The notes under the pieces: model-generated
The model's database searches: none
What the model was told of the DNA's origin: nothing
The model's input: only the letters and a program-made list of their open reading frames with translations
Position numbers and translations under genes: made by a program
NCBI RefSeq assembly: GCF_030680185.1
Contig: NZ_JAUXVZ010000055.1
Coordinates: 186,001-250,000, forward strand
Origin: Phenylobacterium sp.
Lineage (GTDB): Bacteria; Pseudomonadota; Alphaproteobacteria; Caulobacterales; Caulobacteraceae
Direction: 5' to 3'
DNA length: 64,000 nt
Shown here: positions 35,758 through 49,630 of the stretch, piece after piece
How the letters are laid out: the number at the start of each line of letters is the position of its first letter
Position numbering within the stretch: the first letter of the stretch is position 1

Positions 35758-36783
35758 ATGCCGCTGATCGTCGCAAACATCGCCAAGCGCTTCGGCGACC
35801 ACATCGCCCTGGATGGGGTTTCCCTCGAAGCCCGCCAGGGCGAGTTCCTGGCCCTGCTTGGGCCGTCCGGCTCCGGCAAGACCACCCTGCTTCGCGTCCT
35901 GGCGGGCCTGGAGCGACCAGACGAGGGCGCGGTCAGCTTTGGCGGCGAGGACCTCCTGGCCATGGACGCCCGGGCCCGGCGGATCGGCATGGTCTTCCAG
36001 CACTACGCCCTCTTCCGCCACATGAGCGTGGCGCAGAATATCGCCTTTGGCCTGGAGGTGAGACCGGCCAGGGCCCGGCCCTCGCCGGCGGAAATCCGCA
36101 AGCGCGTCGACCGCCTTCTGGAACTGGTCCAGCTCGAGGGCCTGGGCGGGCGCTATCCGGCCCAGCTTTCCGGCGGCCAGCGGCAGAGGGTCGCCCTGGC
36201 CCGCGCCCTGGCCATCGAGCCGCGCATGCTGCTGCTGGATGAGCCCTTTGGCGCGCTCGACGCCCGGGTCCGCCGCGACCTGCGCGCCTGGCTGCGGCAG
36301 ATCCACGACGAGACCGGCCTGACCACCATCTTCGTCACTCACGACCAGGAAGAGGCCATGGACCTCGCCGACCGGGTCGCCATCCTGCGCGATGGCCGCC
36401 TGGAACAGGTCGACACCCCCGAGAAAATCTATGAATCGCCAGCCTCGGCCTTCGTTTTCAGCTTCGTGGGCGAAGGGGTACAACTCACCGGCGACGTGGC
36501 CGATGGCGTCCTCTCTGTGGCCGGCTGGCGCACCCCTGCCCCGGCTGGAACACCCGCCGGCCCGGTCATGGTCAGCTTCCGGGGGGAATGCGCCGACATG
36601 CTTCCGGCGGCCGCAGATGGCCTGCCAGCACGCATCCTGACCGTGTCACGACGCGGCGGATCGTCGCGCGTGACCTGTGAGATCGGGGGTCAGATCTTCA
36701 CCCTGGAGGCCCCAAAATCCCTTACCACGCCAGGGGTTGAGGTCCGTCTCGCCCCCCACGCCGTTATCCTTCACCCACGGTGA
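35758..36783 (+). CDS. cysA: Sulfate ABC transporter ATP-binding protein CysA
   Basis: A 341-residue ABC ATPase: Walker [10 protein letters not shown]-loop [11 protein letters not shown], signature LSGGQRQR, Walker [12 protein letters not shown] and H-loop [15 protein letters not shown], then a C-terminal TOBE-like regulatory domain (about 245-341). ATG 35758 follows the cysW stop by 7 nt. It powers sulfate or thiosulfate import, matching the sulfate that the nearby alkylsulfatase would release. Confidence 0.94.
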   Translation: MPLIVANIAKRFGDHIALDGVSLEARQGEFLALLGPSGSGKTTLLRVLAGLERPDEGAVSFGGEDLLAMDARARRIGMVFQHYALFRHMSVAQNIAFGLEVRPARARPSPAEIRKRVDRLLELVQLEGLGGRYPAQLSGGQRQRVALARALAIEPRMLLLDEPFGALDARVRRDLRAWLRQIHDETGLTTIFVTHDQEEAMDLADRVAILRDGRLEQVDTPEKIYESPASAFVFSFVGEGVQLTGDVADGVLSVAGWRTPAPAGTPAGPVMVSFRGECADMLPAAADGLPARILTVSRRGGSSRVTCEIGGQIFTLEAPKSLTTPGVEVRLAPHAVILHPR

Positions 36784-36873
36784 AGCTTAAGCCTCAAGCA
36801 ATCTTTGCGCTCTAGCTCGCTCCTTGCGGAACGACATCGAACGTCGTTGTCCGAACAGAGAGAATTCTGAACC

Positions 36874-38274
36874 ATGACGCTGAAGACCTCGCGCGCCATC
36901 GGCGCTTCCCTGATCGTGCTGGCGAGCGCTATCGCCGCCAGCCCGGCCGCCGCCCAGGCAGCGCCCTGGACCCTTCACGAGGCGATCGGCGCGCCGGACA
37001 ACCTCAAGCTCTCCGGCACGGTGCGGGCGCGCTATGAGACCCTGGAAGGCCAGTACCGTCCCGCCTACGGGGACGGCTCGGACCAGGGCCTGGTTCTGCG
37101 CTCCAACCTGTTCGCCGAACTCGATCTGGCGCCGATCCGCATCGGCGGCGAGATCATCGACGCCCGGGTCTATCTGAACGACAGCGGCTCGCCGACGGGC
37201 ACAGGGGACGTCAACGCCCTGGAGCTGATCCAGGCCTATGTGGCGCTCGACGCCAATGATCTGTTCCTGACCGGCTCCGAGGCTTCGGTCACCGCCGGCC
37301 GTTTCACCATGGACCTCGGCTCGCGTCGCCTGGTGGGGCGTTCGTCCTACGGTAACGCCACCAACGCCTTCGCGGGTCTGCGCGCCGACTGGAGCGCCGA
37401 TGCGGCGGGCGATGTGACGCTGTTCTACACCTACCCGCTTCAGAAGCTGCCCAGCGACCGGGCGGGCATTCTGGACAACGAGATCGAGGCCGACCGCCAG
37501 AATGACGACCTGATCTTCTGGGGCGGCATCTACACCACGCCCAAGTTCGCCGGCGGAAGCAAGCTGGAGACCTTCGTCTTCCGCCTGGAAGAAGAAGACT
37601 CCCCCCGGCTCGCCACCCGCAATCGCCGCCTGACCACAGTGGGGGGCCGCTTCTTCCGAAACCCGGCCGCCGGCAAGTGGGACTATGAGATGGAGGGCGG
37701 CTGGCAGACCGGCGAGGCCCGCAACTCCACCAGCGCCGCCGACCGGCGCGACCTGGATGTCGACGCCCAGTATCTGCACCTGGAAGTGGGCAAGACCTTC
37801 GCCGCGGCCTGGTCGCCGCGGGTGTCGTTCGAATACGACTTCGCCAGCGGCGACAAGAGTTCGACCGACGGTGAATACAACCGCTTCGACGGCCTGTTCG
37901 GCCCCCGCCGTCCCGACTTCGGCCCGCCTGGCGCCTATGGCCCGCTGGGCCGCTCCAACCTCAACTCGCCAGGCGTCCGCCTGGAGGTTGCGCCCAACAA
38001 GCGCTGGGACGCCATGGCCTTCTACCGCGCCCTCTATCTGGATGAAGCGACCGACTCCTTCGCCAGCACCGGCGTGCGCGACGCCACCGGCCGCTCGGGC
38101 GACTTCGCCGGCCATCAGCTGGAGGCCCGCGCCCGCTACTGGATCGTGCCCAAGGCCACCCGCCTGGAGTTCGGCGTGGCCAAGCTCTTCAACGGCGAGT
38201 TCCTGGAGGACGCGCCCAACGCCACCGGCGCCGAAACCCTGTTCGGCTATGTCGAGCTGAGCCAGACCTTCTAA
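36874..38274 (+). CDS. Alginate-export/porin-family outer-membrane protein
   Basis: A 466-residue beta-barrel protein with a signal peptide ending ASPAAAQA, a barrel opening LSGTVRARYETLEGQYRP, alternating amphipathic strands with many Tyr/Arg, and a terminal Phe (VELSQTF). It resembles the alginate_exp family (AlgE-like anion channels). It lies 90 nt after cysA on the same strand and ends at a strong terminator, so it is probably part of the sulfate operon, letting sulfate or sulfate esters cross the outer membrane. A role in alginate export is unlikely, as no alginate genes are seen. Confidence 0.85.
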   Translation: MTLKTSRAIGASLIVLASAIAASPAAAQAAPWTLHEAIGAPDNLKLSGTVRARYETLEGQYRPAYGDGSDQGLVLRSNLFAELDLAPIRIGGEIIDARVYLNDSGSPTGTGDVNALELIQAYVALDANDLFLTGSEASVTAGRFTMDLGSRRLVGRSSYGNATNAFAGLRADWSADAAGDVTLFYTYPLQKLPSDRAGILDNEIEADRQNDDLIFWGGIYTTPKFAGGSKLETFVFRLEEEDSPRLATRNRRLTTVGGRFFRNPAAGKWDYEMEGGWQTGEARNSTSAADRRDLDVDAQYLHLEVGKTFAAAWSPRVSFEYDFASGDKSSTDGEYNRFDGLFGPRRPDFGPPGAYGPLGRSNLNSPGVRLEVAPNKRWDAMAFYRALYLDEATDSFASTGVRDATGRSGDFAGHQLEARARYWIVPKATRLEFGVAKLFNGEFLEDAPNATGAETLFGYVELSQTF

Positions 38275-38302
38275 GGCGTCCCCCAACCCCACGCCTCAGA
38301 TG

Positions 38303-38350
38303 GGCGGGGTCGGCGGTTCTCGTGGAACCGGTCGACCCCGCCATTTTGTT
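38303..38350 (+). terminator. Strong intrinsic terminator after the porin gene
   Basis: Outer arms GGCGGGGTCG and CGACCCCGCC (10 bp) enclose an inner perfect stem CGGTTC/GAACCG, and ATTTTGTT follows. It closes the sulfate transport-porin transcription unit. Confidence 0.85.
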
Positions 38351-38435
38351 ATGCGGCGCCTATTGTGGCTCCGCCGCTGGCGCGCCGGCCCAGGCCTCCC
38401 CATCTGCCAACAAGCCTGACCATTTGGAGAGACCC

Positions 38436-38948
38436 GTGCCCCTCACCCTCTATGACGCCTCGATCCCGGTCTATGCGCAGATGCTGCGCAACCTGGCGGC
38501 CCTGCTGGACAAGGCTGAGGCCCACGCCAAGGCCACCGGCCTGCCGCTCTCGGACCTGACCGAAGCGCGTCTGGCGCCGGACATGCATTCCCTGATCGGC
38601 CAGGTTCAGTTGGCCAGCGATGCGGCCAAGGGCGGCGCGGCCCGTCTGGCTGGCGTCACTCCGCCCAGCATGCCCGACACCGAGGCCACCTATGAGGACC
38701 TGAAGGCCCGCATCGCCAAGACCCTGGCCTTCGTCGAAAGCATCACCCCCGACCAGATCAGCGAGGACCTGGAGCGCACCATCGAGCTGCCCATGCCCAA
38801 GGGCGCGATGACCTTCACGGCCAAGGACTTTCTGCTCACCTTCTCGCTGCCGAACTTCATGTTCCACGTCACCACGGCCTACGCCCTGCTGCGCCACAAG
38901 GGCGCGCCGATCGGCAAACGGGACTTCCTGGCCGGCGCTCGCGGCTGA
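38436..38948 (+). CDS. DUF1993 domain-containing protein
   Basis: A 170-residue DUF1993 protein, a four-helix DinB-like fold of unknown function. The whole length matches the family pattern: MLRNLAALLDKAEAHAKATGL, ARLAPDMHSLIGQVQLASDAAKGGAARLAGV, FHVTTAYALLRHKGAPIGKRDFL. Start is GTG 38436 behind GGAGAG; longer in-frame starts would run into the terminator. It stands alone between the sulfate operon and the convergent PiuC-like gene. Confidence 0.9.
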   Translation: MPLTLYDASIPVYAQMLRNLAALLDKAEAHAKATGLPLSDLTEARLAPDMHSLIGQVQLASDAAKGGAARLAGVTPPSMPDTEATYEDLKARIAKTLAFVESITPDQISEDLERTIELPMPKGAMTFTAKDFLLTFSLPNFMFHVTTAYALLRHKGAPIGKRDFLAGARG

Positions 38949-38972
38949 GGATTGCGTAATCGGGGCGGCCGG

Positions 38973-39656
38973 CTAAAGGTCGCCCCACATCCGCAGCAGA
39001 TTGTGATAGGCGCCGGTGAGCGAAACCAGCTCCGGCGCGCCCGCCCCCACCTTGCCGGCCAATTGCTGGATGGCGATGTCCATCTGGAACAGCAGGCTGC
39101 GCTGGGCGTCGTCGCGCACCATGCTTTGGATCCAGAAAAAGCTGGAGACCCGCGCGCCGCGGGTCACCGCGCTCACCTGATGCAGGCTTGAGGCCGGATA
39201 GAGGATCATGTCGCCAGCCGGCAGCTTGACCTCGTGGACCCCATAGGTGTCCTCCACCAGCAGCTCCCCGCCCTCATAGTCGTCCGGCTCGGTCAGAAAG
39301 ACGGTGGCCGACAGGTCGCTGCGGATACGCACCCGGCCATCGGGACTTTGCCGCACGGCGTTGTCCACATGCAGGCCAAAGGTCTGGCCGCCCCCGTAGC
39401 GGTTGAACAGCGGCGGAAACACCGTCTGCGGCAAGGCCGCGGTGACGAACAGCGGGTTGCGCGACAGAGCGTCCAGGATGCGCTCGCCGGCCTCGCGGGC
39501 CTGGGGCGAAGCTTCCGGCAACTGCTCATTGCGCTTGGCCAGCGCCGACTGCGTGCCCGAGGTGACATTGCCATCGACCCAGGATCCGCCGTCGATCAGA
39601 CGCCGCAGGTCGGCGACCTCGGCCTTGGTCAGCACCTCTGGGATATGCAGCATCAT
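38973..39656 (-). CDS. piuC: PKHD-type hydroxylase, PiuC-like
   Basis: A 227-residue Fe(II)/2-oxoglutarate hydroxylase with iron ligands HxD in [10 protein letters not shown], the distal His in [20 protein letters not shown] and Arg for 2-oxoglutarate. PiuC proteins are encoded next to siderophore receptors of the PiuA/Fiu type and are iron-regulated; here the receptor gene lies directly upstream on the same strand. AGGAG precedes ATG 39656. The physiological substrate of the family is not settled. Confidence 0.92.
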   Translation of the reverse strand: MMLHIPEVLTKAEVADLRRLIDGGSWVDGNVTSGTQSALAKRNEQLPEASPQAREAGERILDALSRNPLFVTAALPQTVFPPLFNRYGGGQTFGLHVDNAVRQSPDGRVRIRSDLSATVFLTEPDDYEGGELLVEDTYGVHEVKLPAGDMILYPASSLHQVSAVTRGARVSSFFWIQSMVRDDAQRSLLFQMDIAIQQLAGKVGAGAPELVSLTGAYHNLLRMWGDL

Positions 39657-39690
39657 GGCGAAGCTCCTGGCCAGCCCCTTTTAAGCCGAA

Positions 39691-39720
39691 CAGGCCCTGC
39701 GAGCGAACTCGCAGGGCCTG
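39691..39720 (-). terminator. 13-bp hairpin between siderophore receptor and piuC
   Basis: CAGGCCCTGCGAG and CTCGCAGGGCCTG pair perfectly around a TTCG tetraloop (read on the minus strand), 27 nt after the receptor stop. The following tract is only weakly T-rich (TTCGGCTT), so it may be a partial terminator or an mRNA-stabilising hairpin. Confidence 0.55.
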
Positions 39721-39747
39721 ACGTCGAATGCTTCGTTCCGTGTGGCG

Positions 39748-41985
39748 CTAGAACTTGGCGTTCAGCGTCAGCATGGCTTGGCGCGCCGGGCCGTAGTCGG
39801 CGTGGTGAACCCCATTGGTCCGGGCGATGTAGTCCTCGTCCGTCACGTTCTGCACGTTGAGCTGCAGGTTCAGGCGCGGATTGATCTGGTAGCTGGCGAA
39901 GGCGTCGAAGCGCCAGTATTCCGGGGCGTAGACCCCATTGGCGCCGCCGCCGGCGCCGCCCTGATTGCCGCCAAAGCTGTCGGAGACATAGTAGGCGCCG
40001 CCGCCCAGGCTGATCGCCTGGGTGACCTGGTAGGTCGAGAACAGGCTGAAGCTGTGCTCTGGCGTATTGGCCAGGGGATCGCCCACATTGACGTTGTTGT
40101 AGGCGCCCTTGGTGAGCTCGCTGTCCATATAGGTGTAGCCGCCGAACACCGACCAGGCCGGGGTCACCTGACCCGCGACCGAGAGTTCGAGGCCGCGGAC
40201 CTCGGTCTCGCCAGCCTGGGCGTAGACGCCAGGCTCGATCTGGATCTGGGCGTTCTCGCGGACCACCTGGAAGATCGCCGCCGAGGTCGTCAGACGCTCG
40301 CCGAAGAAGGCCCACTTCACACCGATCTCGGCCGAGGTGGTCTCCTCAGGGTCCAGCACGTCGTTGGCGAGGTTGCCCGTCCCCGGCGCCGGGGCTGCGT
40401 TCTGGTCGCCGCCGGCAATGGTCGGCGGGGTGGAGGCCGTGCCGTACGACACATAGATGCTGCCATTGGCCGTCGGCTTGTAGACCAGGCCGGCCTGGTA
40501 GTTGGTGAAGCTCCAGTCGCCTTCGGTGGCGGTGATGGCGGTGGCCGTCACGTTGCGGCCCGTGACCGAATACTCGTCGTGCCGCAGGCCGAGATTCAGC
40601 ATCCAGCGCTCGCCGAAGGACAGGGTGTCGAAGGCGTAGAAGCCGGCCGTCTTGGAGACGGTCGAGGAGACCGGGCCCTTGACGATCGTGCCCTCCCACG
40701 GATCGGAGGGATTGGGCGCATAGACCAGGGTGCAGTCGCCCGTGCCGGCGCCGGTGAAGCCCGTCGGACAGGGCGAGCCGGCGATCGTCGTGACCGTATA
40801 GGAGGCGTTCTCGTTCTTCTCCCGGGAGAGTTCGAGCCCGACATCATAGCTGTGCTCGATCGCGCCAGTGGTGAACCGGCCATAGATGTCGGCCACCGCC
40901 GCCACGGTCGTGGCCGGATTCCAGCGGGACTTGAGCCCGCGCTTCATCCACCACTGGCCATCCACGAACTGAGCGTTTCCGCCGTCGCCGGGATTGGTGA
41001 CCACATAGTCGTTGACCGTCTTCGAATAGCGGAAGACGCCGCGGAAGGTCATGGCCTGGTTGATGTCGTGCTCGCCGGTCAGGGTGGCGATGTCGGCCGT
41101 GGTTTCCTGGTAGTCCCGGGCGGTGAGCCCGTAGAAGGAGTCCCGCGGCACATCGAGGACTCCCGTCTCCGTCGGGGTGACGCCCGGCAGCTTGCGCGAC
41201 AGGGGCACGCCATAGTCGGGCATGTCGTTGCGGGTCAGGTGATAGTAGCTGAACGTCATGCGGCTGTCGGTCCCGAGACCGAGGGCGGCCGCAACGGCTG
41301 CGCCCCAGGTGTCGAAGTCCACTGCGTCGCGCTGAGGGACGTCGCCCTGCGCGCCCATCAAATTGATCCGCACCGCGCTGGTGTCGCCCAGCACATAGTT
41401 GGCGTCCGCAGCGGCCCGGACGTAGGAGTCGGTCCCGACGCGAAGGCTGGCGCTGGTGGCGTCCACGAGCTTGGGCTGCTTGCTCGTCAGGTTGATGCTG
41501 CCGCCGCCCGAGCCGCGGCCGTTATAGGCGGAGTCCGGGCCCTTGATGACCTCGACCTGCTCCAGATTGAAGATATCGCGGACCTGACCGCCACTGTCGC
41601 GGATGCCATCGACGAAGACGTTGTTGCCCGAAGCTTGGCCGCGGATGAAAGGACGGTCGGCCAGGGGCTGACCACCCTCGCCTGCCCCGAAGGTGATGCC
41701 CGGCGAGGTGCGCAGGATGTCCTGCAGCGAGGTCGCCGCCGTCTGCTCGATGACCACCTGCGGAATGACCGTCACGCTGCGCGGCGTGTCGATCAGATCC
41801 GTGGTGAACTTGGGCGACATGGGCTCGGGCGTCAGGTGGCCTTCCACCTCGACACCCGCCACCTCGTGGGGGGCGTCGTCGGCCAGGACCTGCGGCGCCA
41901 GGGCCAGCCCGGCCAGACCGGCGACCGCCGCCGGCGTCCAAGCACGTCGTGAATAGGCGCGTACGCCGGATGTCCGCTTCAGCAT
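39748..41985 (-). CDS. TonB-dependent siderophore receptor (Fiu/PiuA-like)
   Basis: A 745-residue receptor from ATG 41985, with a signal peptide (WTPAAVAGLAGLALAPQVLADD), a plug domain (DTPRSVTVIPQVVIEQTAATSLQDILRTSPGI, FIRGQASGNNVFVDGIRDSG, VEVIKGPDSAYNGRGSGGGSINL) and a barrel ending MLTLNAKF. The plug wording is that of catecholate-type siderophore receptors. Upstream in-frame ATGs at 42024 and 42045 are possible but would lengthen the signal region. It is co-oriented with piuC and has a Fur-like palindrome 66-84 nt upstream. Confidence 0.93.
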   Translation of the reverse strand: MLKRTSGVRAYSRRAWTPAAVAGLAGLALAPQVLADDAPHEVAGVEVEGHLTPEPMSPKFTTDLIDTPRSVTVIPQVVIEQTAATSLQDILRTSPGITFGAGEGGQPLADRPFIRGQASGNNVFVDGIRDSGGQVRDIFNLEQVEVIKGPDSAYNGRGSGGGSINLTSKQPKLVDATSASLRVGTDSYVRAAADANYVLGDTSAVRINLMGAQGDVPQRDAVDFDTWGAAVAAALGLGTDSRMTFSYYHLTRNDMPDYGVPLSRKLPGVTPTETGVLDVPRDSFYGLTARDYQETTADIATLTGEHDINQAMTFRGVFRYSKTVNDYVVTNPGDGGNAQFVDGQWWMKRGLKSRWNPATTVAAVADIYGRFTTGAIEHSYDVGLELSREKNENASYTVTTIAGSPCPTGFTGAGTGDCTLVYAPNPSDPWEGTIVKGPVSSTVSKTAGFYAFDTLSFGERWMLNLGLRHDEYSVTGRNVTATAITATEGDWSFTNYQAGLVYKPTANGSIYVSYGTASTPPTIAGGDQNAAPAPGTGNLANDVLDPEETTSAEIGVKWAFFGERLTTSAAIFQVVRENAQIQIEPGVYAQAGETEVRGLELSVAGQVTPAWSVFGGYTYMDSELTKGAYNNVNVGDPLANTPEHSFSLFSTYQVTQAISLGGGAYYVSDSFGGNQGGAGGGANGVYAPEYWRFDAFASYQINPRLNLQLNVQNVTDEDYIARTNGVHHADYGPARQAMLTLNAKF

Positions 41986-42050
41986 TTTTGGAGCCCCCAA
42001 GACTCGGGTGAGATTGCGAGGCATTCCTAGGTCCGAAGTTTGCAAACGAC

Positions 42051-42069
42051 AATGCGAATCTTTCGCATT
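42051..42069. promoter_or_regulatory. Fur-box-like palindrome
   Basis: AATGCGAATCTTTCGCATT is a 9-1-9 inverted repeat with one mismatch pair, close to the known Fur form AATGAGAATCATTCTCATT. It lies in the AT-rich leader of the siderophore receptor gene, as expected for iron repression. Fur binding is inferred. Confidence 0.65.
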
Positions 42070-42182
42070 TTTGTTGCAATCTTCGTAACGTCGTTTCGCG
42101 AACGCTTGGGCAGGCTCTCAAGGTCGGCCCGTTTGGGGGCGACGGCGGCCGGCCTGGACCGACCGCCGCCGACACCAATCCC

Positions 42183-43634
42183 CTACCGAGGCAGCTTGCT
42201 CGCGCCCATCAGATAGGCGTCCACCGCCTGCGCGGCCTGACGGCCTTCGCGGATCGCCCAGACCACCAGGGACTGACCCCGGCGCATGTCGCCGCAGGCG
42301 AAGATGCGGGGCTCGGTGGTGCGATAGTCGTCCACCGACGCCTTCACATTGCCGCGGGGGTCGAGGTCGACCTTGGCCTGATCCACGAAGCCCTCGCGGC
42401 GGGGGCTGACAAAGCCCATGGCCAGCAGGACCAGGTCGGCCTTGAGCTGGAAGGTGCTGCCTTCGATCTCGCGCATCACCATGCGGCCGTCGTCGCCCTT
42501 GACCCACTCCAGGCGGGCGCATTCCAGGGCTTCGATCTTGCCGTCCTTGCCGATGGCCCGCTTGGTGGCGACGGCGAAGTCGCGCTCGCAGCCTTCCTCG
42601 TGGCTCGACGAGGTGCGCAACTTCAGCGGCCAGTCCGGCCAGGTCATCAGCTTGTTCTCGCGGGCCGGCGGCTGGGGCATGATTTCCAGCTGGGTGACCG
42701 AGGCCGCGCCATGGCGGTTCGAGGTGCCGATGCAGTCCGAGCCGGTGTCCCCGCCCCCGATGACCACCACATGCTTGCCCTTGGCCGACAGGGTGCCGTT
42801 CGGGGCGGCGACCTCTTCGGGATCCCCGGCCACGCGGCGGTTCTGCTGGGTGAGGAAGTCCATCGCGAAATGGATGCCCTCCAGATCGCGGTTCTCAACC
42901 TCGAGGTCGCGGGGCTTCTCGGCGCCGCCGGCCATGACCAGGACGTCGTAATCATCCAGCAGGCGCTGGACCGAGACGTTCACACCCACCTCGAAATTGG
43001 TGCGGAAGATGACGCCTTCGGCCTCCATCTGGCGCACCCGACGATCGATCAGGTGCTTCTCCATCTTGAAGTCCGGAATGCCGTAGCGCAGCAGGCCGCC
43101 GATCCGGTCGCTCTTCTCGAACACGGTCGGCGCATGGCCGGCGCGGGCCAGCTGCTGGGCGCAGGCCAGCCCGGCCGGGCCAGAGCCCACCACGGCCACA
43201 CGCTTGCCGGTGCCCCGCGGCGAGGGCTGCGGCGTGATCCAGCCTTCATCCCACCCCTTGTCGACGATCTGGCATTCGATCGTCTTGATGGTGACCGGGG
43301 TGTCGACGATGTTCAGGGTGCAAGCCGCTTCGCAGGGCGCGGGGCAGACCCGACCGGTGAACTCGGGGAAGTTGTTGGTCGACTGCAGGTTCTCGAGCGC
43401 CGCCAGCCACTGCTCGCGATAGACGAGATTGTTGAAGTCCGGGATCTGGTTGTTCACCGGACAGCCGTTGTGACAGTACGGAATCCCGCAATCCATGCAA
43501 CGGGAGGCCTGTTTGGTCAGGTCCGGCTGCGCCAGCGGGCGCACGAACTCGTTCCAGGTCTTCAGGCGCGACTCGGGCTTTTCGTAGCCGCGGTCCTGAC
43601 GTTCGATCTCAAGGAAGCCTGTGGGCTTTCCCAT
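42183..43634 (-). CDS. gltD: Glutamate synthase small subunit GltD
   Basis: A 483-residue NADPH-dependent GltD. N-terminal Cys clusters for 4Fe-4S centres are at [17 protein letters not shown] and CPAPCEAAC; the FAD site is [22 protein letters not shown], and a second nucleotide site is [13 protein letters not shown]. It passes electrons from NADPH to GltB. It lies 22 nt downstream of gltB. Confidence 0.96.
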   Translation of the reverse strand: MGKPTGFLEIERQDRGYEKPESRLKTWNEFVRPLAQPDLTKQASRCMDCGIPYCHNGCPVNNQIPDFNNLVYREQWLAALENLQSTNNFPEFTGRVCPAPCEAACTLNIVDTPVTIKTIECQIVDKGWDEGWITPQPSPRGTGKRVAVVGSGPAGLACAQQLARAGHAPTVFEKSDRIGGLLRYGIPDFKMEKHLIDRRVRQMEAEGVIFRTNFEVGVNVSVQRLLDDYDVLVMAGGAEKPRDLEVENRDLEGIHFAMDFLTQQNRRVAGDPEEVAAPNGTLSAKGKHVVVIGGGDTGSDCIGTSNRHGAASVTQLEIMPQPPARENKLMTWPDWPLKLRTSSSHEEGCERDFAVATKRAIGKDGKIEALECARLEWVKGDDGRMVMREIEGSTFQLKADLVLLAMGFVSPRREGFVDQAKVDLDPRGNVKASVDDYRTTEPRIFACGDMRRGQSLVVWAIREGRQAAQAVDAYLMGASKLPR

Positions 43635-43656
43635 GGCGGTGCTCCGATCTTCAGTC

Positions 43657-48300
<4,644 letters not shown>

Positions 48301-48679
48301 ATGGACTCCCTTCCACTCGCTACGGGCGTGCGTTGACGCGGCCCCGAGGGGCCGTTCCGGACGCACGTTTGAACCGCGCATTTACCCGGCAAGAACATCC
48401 CTTGTCGATGGGGCAGAAGCGGCTGAATTGAAATGATCTTCCAATTTGCGGCTCCCAAAGGCGCGAGATCGCCCTTGAACGACCCATCAGGCTGGATTGC
48501 GGCCACTTTTTTGGCGGTTCCGACCGCATGGGCGCAGCGATCACGATCTGGCGACATCGCTCCCGAAGGCCCATCGATCACACGGACGCGCCGAGCGCCT
48601 TGCAATTCATCTGCGGATGCGATTGGAGACCGGCGCGTTACTGCGCTATTTTCCCGCCACCGGATTCGAGGAGAGCCTG
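48301..48679. other. Divergent intergenic region gltB / 48680 gene
   Basis: A 379-nt gap without a credible gene. A perfect hairpin CGGCCCC-GA-GGGGCCG (48339-48354) lies 39 nt upstream of the gltB ATG, in the likely mRNA leader, where it could affect translation or termination. Promoters for both genes must lie further in; the AT-richer stretch around 48430-48460 is a candidate. I see no riboswitch or other known element. Confidence 0.5.
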
Positions 48680-49018
48680 ATGACCGACCAGATCGAACGG
48701 CCCTGGGCCCTGATGCGCCATCACGCCGGATGGGCCGACGTCTTCCACATCGAGAAGGAAGCGGGTGACTCCGTGACGGGCTTCTATCCCGACCGTGAAA
48801 CGGTCGGCCCGCCCGTCAGCTATTCCGTGCGCGCAGTCCTGGCCCGTTTCCCGACCATGGAAGCCGCCCGCGCCGCCCGCGAAGGCGCGGTGGCCGAATG
48901 GCGCAAGCACGACGCTGGCGTCCAGGAAGCTGAAGAAAAGCTCCGCGCCGCCGAAAAGGCCCGCGAGGACGCCTGGCTGGGTTGCCTGCGCGAGGCGGCC
49001 GACCGCTCGGTCGGCTGA
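48680..49018 (+). CDS. Hypothetical protein with C-terminal coiled coil
   Basis: A 112-residue soluble protein. The first half is Trp/His-rich (IERPWALMRHHAGWADVFHIEKEAGD), the second half is an Ala/Glu/Arg-rich helix (about residues 60-105) likely to form a coiled coil. GAGGAGAG precedes ATG 48680, and longer in-frame starts lack this. It is followed by a strong terminator, which supports a real single-gene unit. Family not recognised. Confidence 0.7.
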   Translation: MTDQIERPWALMRHHAGWADVFHIEKEAGDSVTGFYPDRETVGPPVSYSVRAVLARFPTMEAARAAREGAVAEWRKHDAGVQEAEEKLRAAEKAREDAWLGCLREAADRSVG

Positions 49019-49044
49019 AGCCCACGCAAATCTATTGGAAATGA

Positions 49045-49077
49045 CCCCGTCGCCCTCAGGCGGCGGGGTTTTTCTTT
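49045..49077 (+). terminator. Intrinsic terminator
   Basis: CCCCGTCGCC and GGCGGCGGGG (10 bp with one G-T pair) around CTCA, followed by TTTTTCTTT. It ends the 48680 gene and, on the other strand, faces the cytochrome c' gene. Confidence 0.88.
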
Positions 49078-49092
49078 GAGCCGCGCCCGCGT

Positions 49093-49572
49093 CTAGTCGG
49101 CTTCGCGATATTTGGTGTGGCAGGTCTTGCACGCCGCGCCGACCTGCGTCGCCTGCTTGCGGACCGCCGCAACGTCGCCTTCGGCCGCCAGGGCGGCAAG
49201 CCGATCGGTCTGCGCCCGCAGATTGGCCGCCGCATCGGCGAAGCCGGCGGCGTCGCTCCAGACTTCGGCCCTGGCTGCGGTCTTGGCGCCCGACTCCACG
49301 CCGCTGCCACGGGGGAACCAGGTGGGGACCTGTCCGGCATGGGTCTTCAGCCGGTTGGCGGCGGTCGCGACGGCGGCCATGTCCGGCTTGCCGCGCTTGA
49401 GCTCGTCATTGACCGCCTTGAAGCTGGCGCCGATCTGCTTGAACCCGGCCTGGCGGGCGCTGACGGCCTTTTCGGCGGCGCCGCCTTGCGCAACGGCTGC
49501 GCCCGAAAGGGTCAAGCTGGCGCATAGCGCGAGGCCCAGGGCCAGGCTTCGCCGGGTGTTTCGCAACATCAT
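49093..49572 (-). CDS. Cytochrome c' (class II c-type cytochrome)
   Basis: A 159-residue periplasmic haem protein with signal peptide (SLALGLALCASLTLSGAAVAQG), a four-helix-bundle body and the haem motif CKTCH at 148-152 near the C-terminus, as in all cytochromes c'. KTCHTKYRE after it is typical. These proteins bind NO or CO and protect against nitrosative stress, or carry electrons. ATG 49572 or the adjacent 49569 is the likely start; the longer frame to 49650 places residues before the signal peptide. Confidence 0.9.
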   Translation of the reverse strand: MMLRNTRRSLALGLALCASLTLSGAAVAQGGAAEKAVSARQAGFKQIGASFKAVNDELKRGKPDMAAVATAANRLKTHAGQVPTWFPRGSGVESGAKTAARAEVWSDAAGFADAAANLRAQTDRLAALAAEGDVAAVRKQATQVGAACKTCHTKYREAD

Positions 49573-49630
49573 CTGGTCAATCCCCGACCGTGAACTCTGA
49601 ACCGACATTGGAGGGCATGGCGGCCTGTCG

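Noticed and set aside
39742..41952. 736-codon plus-strand frame opposite the siderophore receptor
   Set aside because: Antisense shadow; no domain, and the opposite strand encodes a recognisable receptor.
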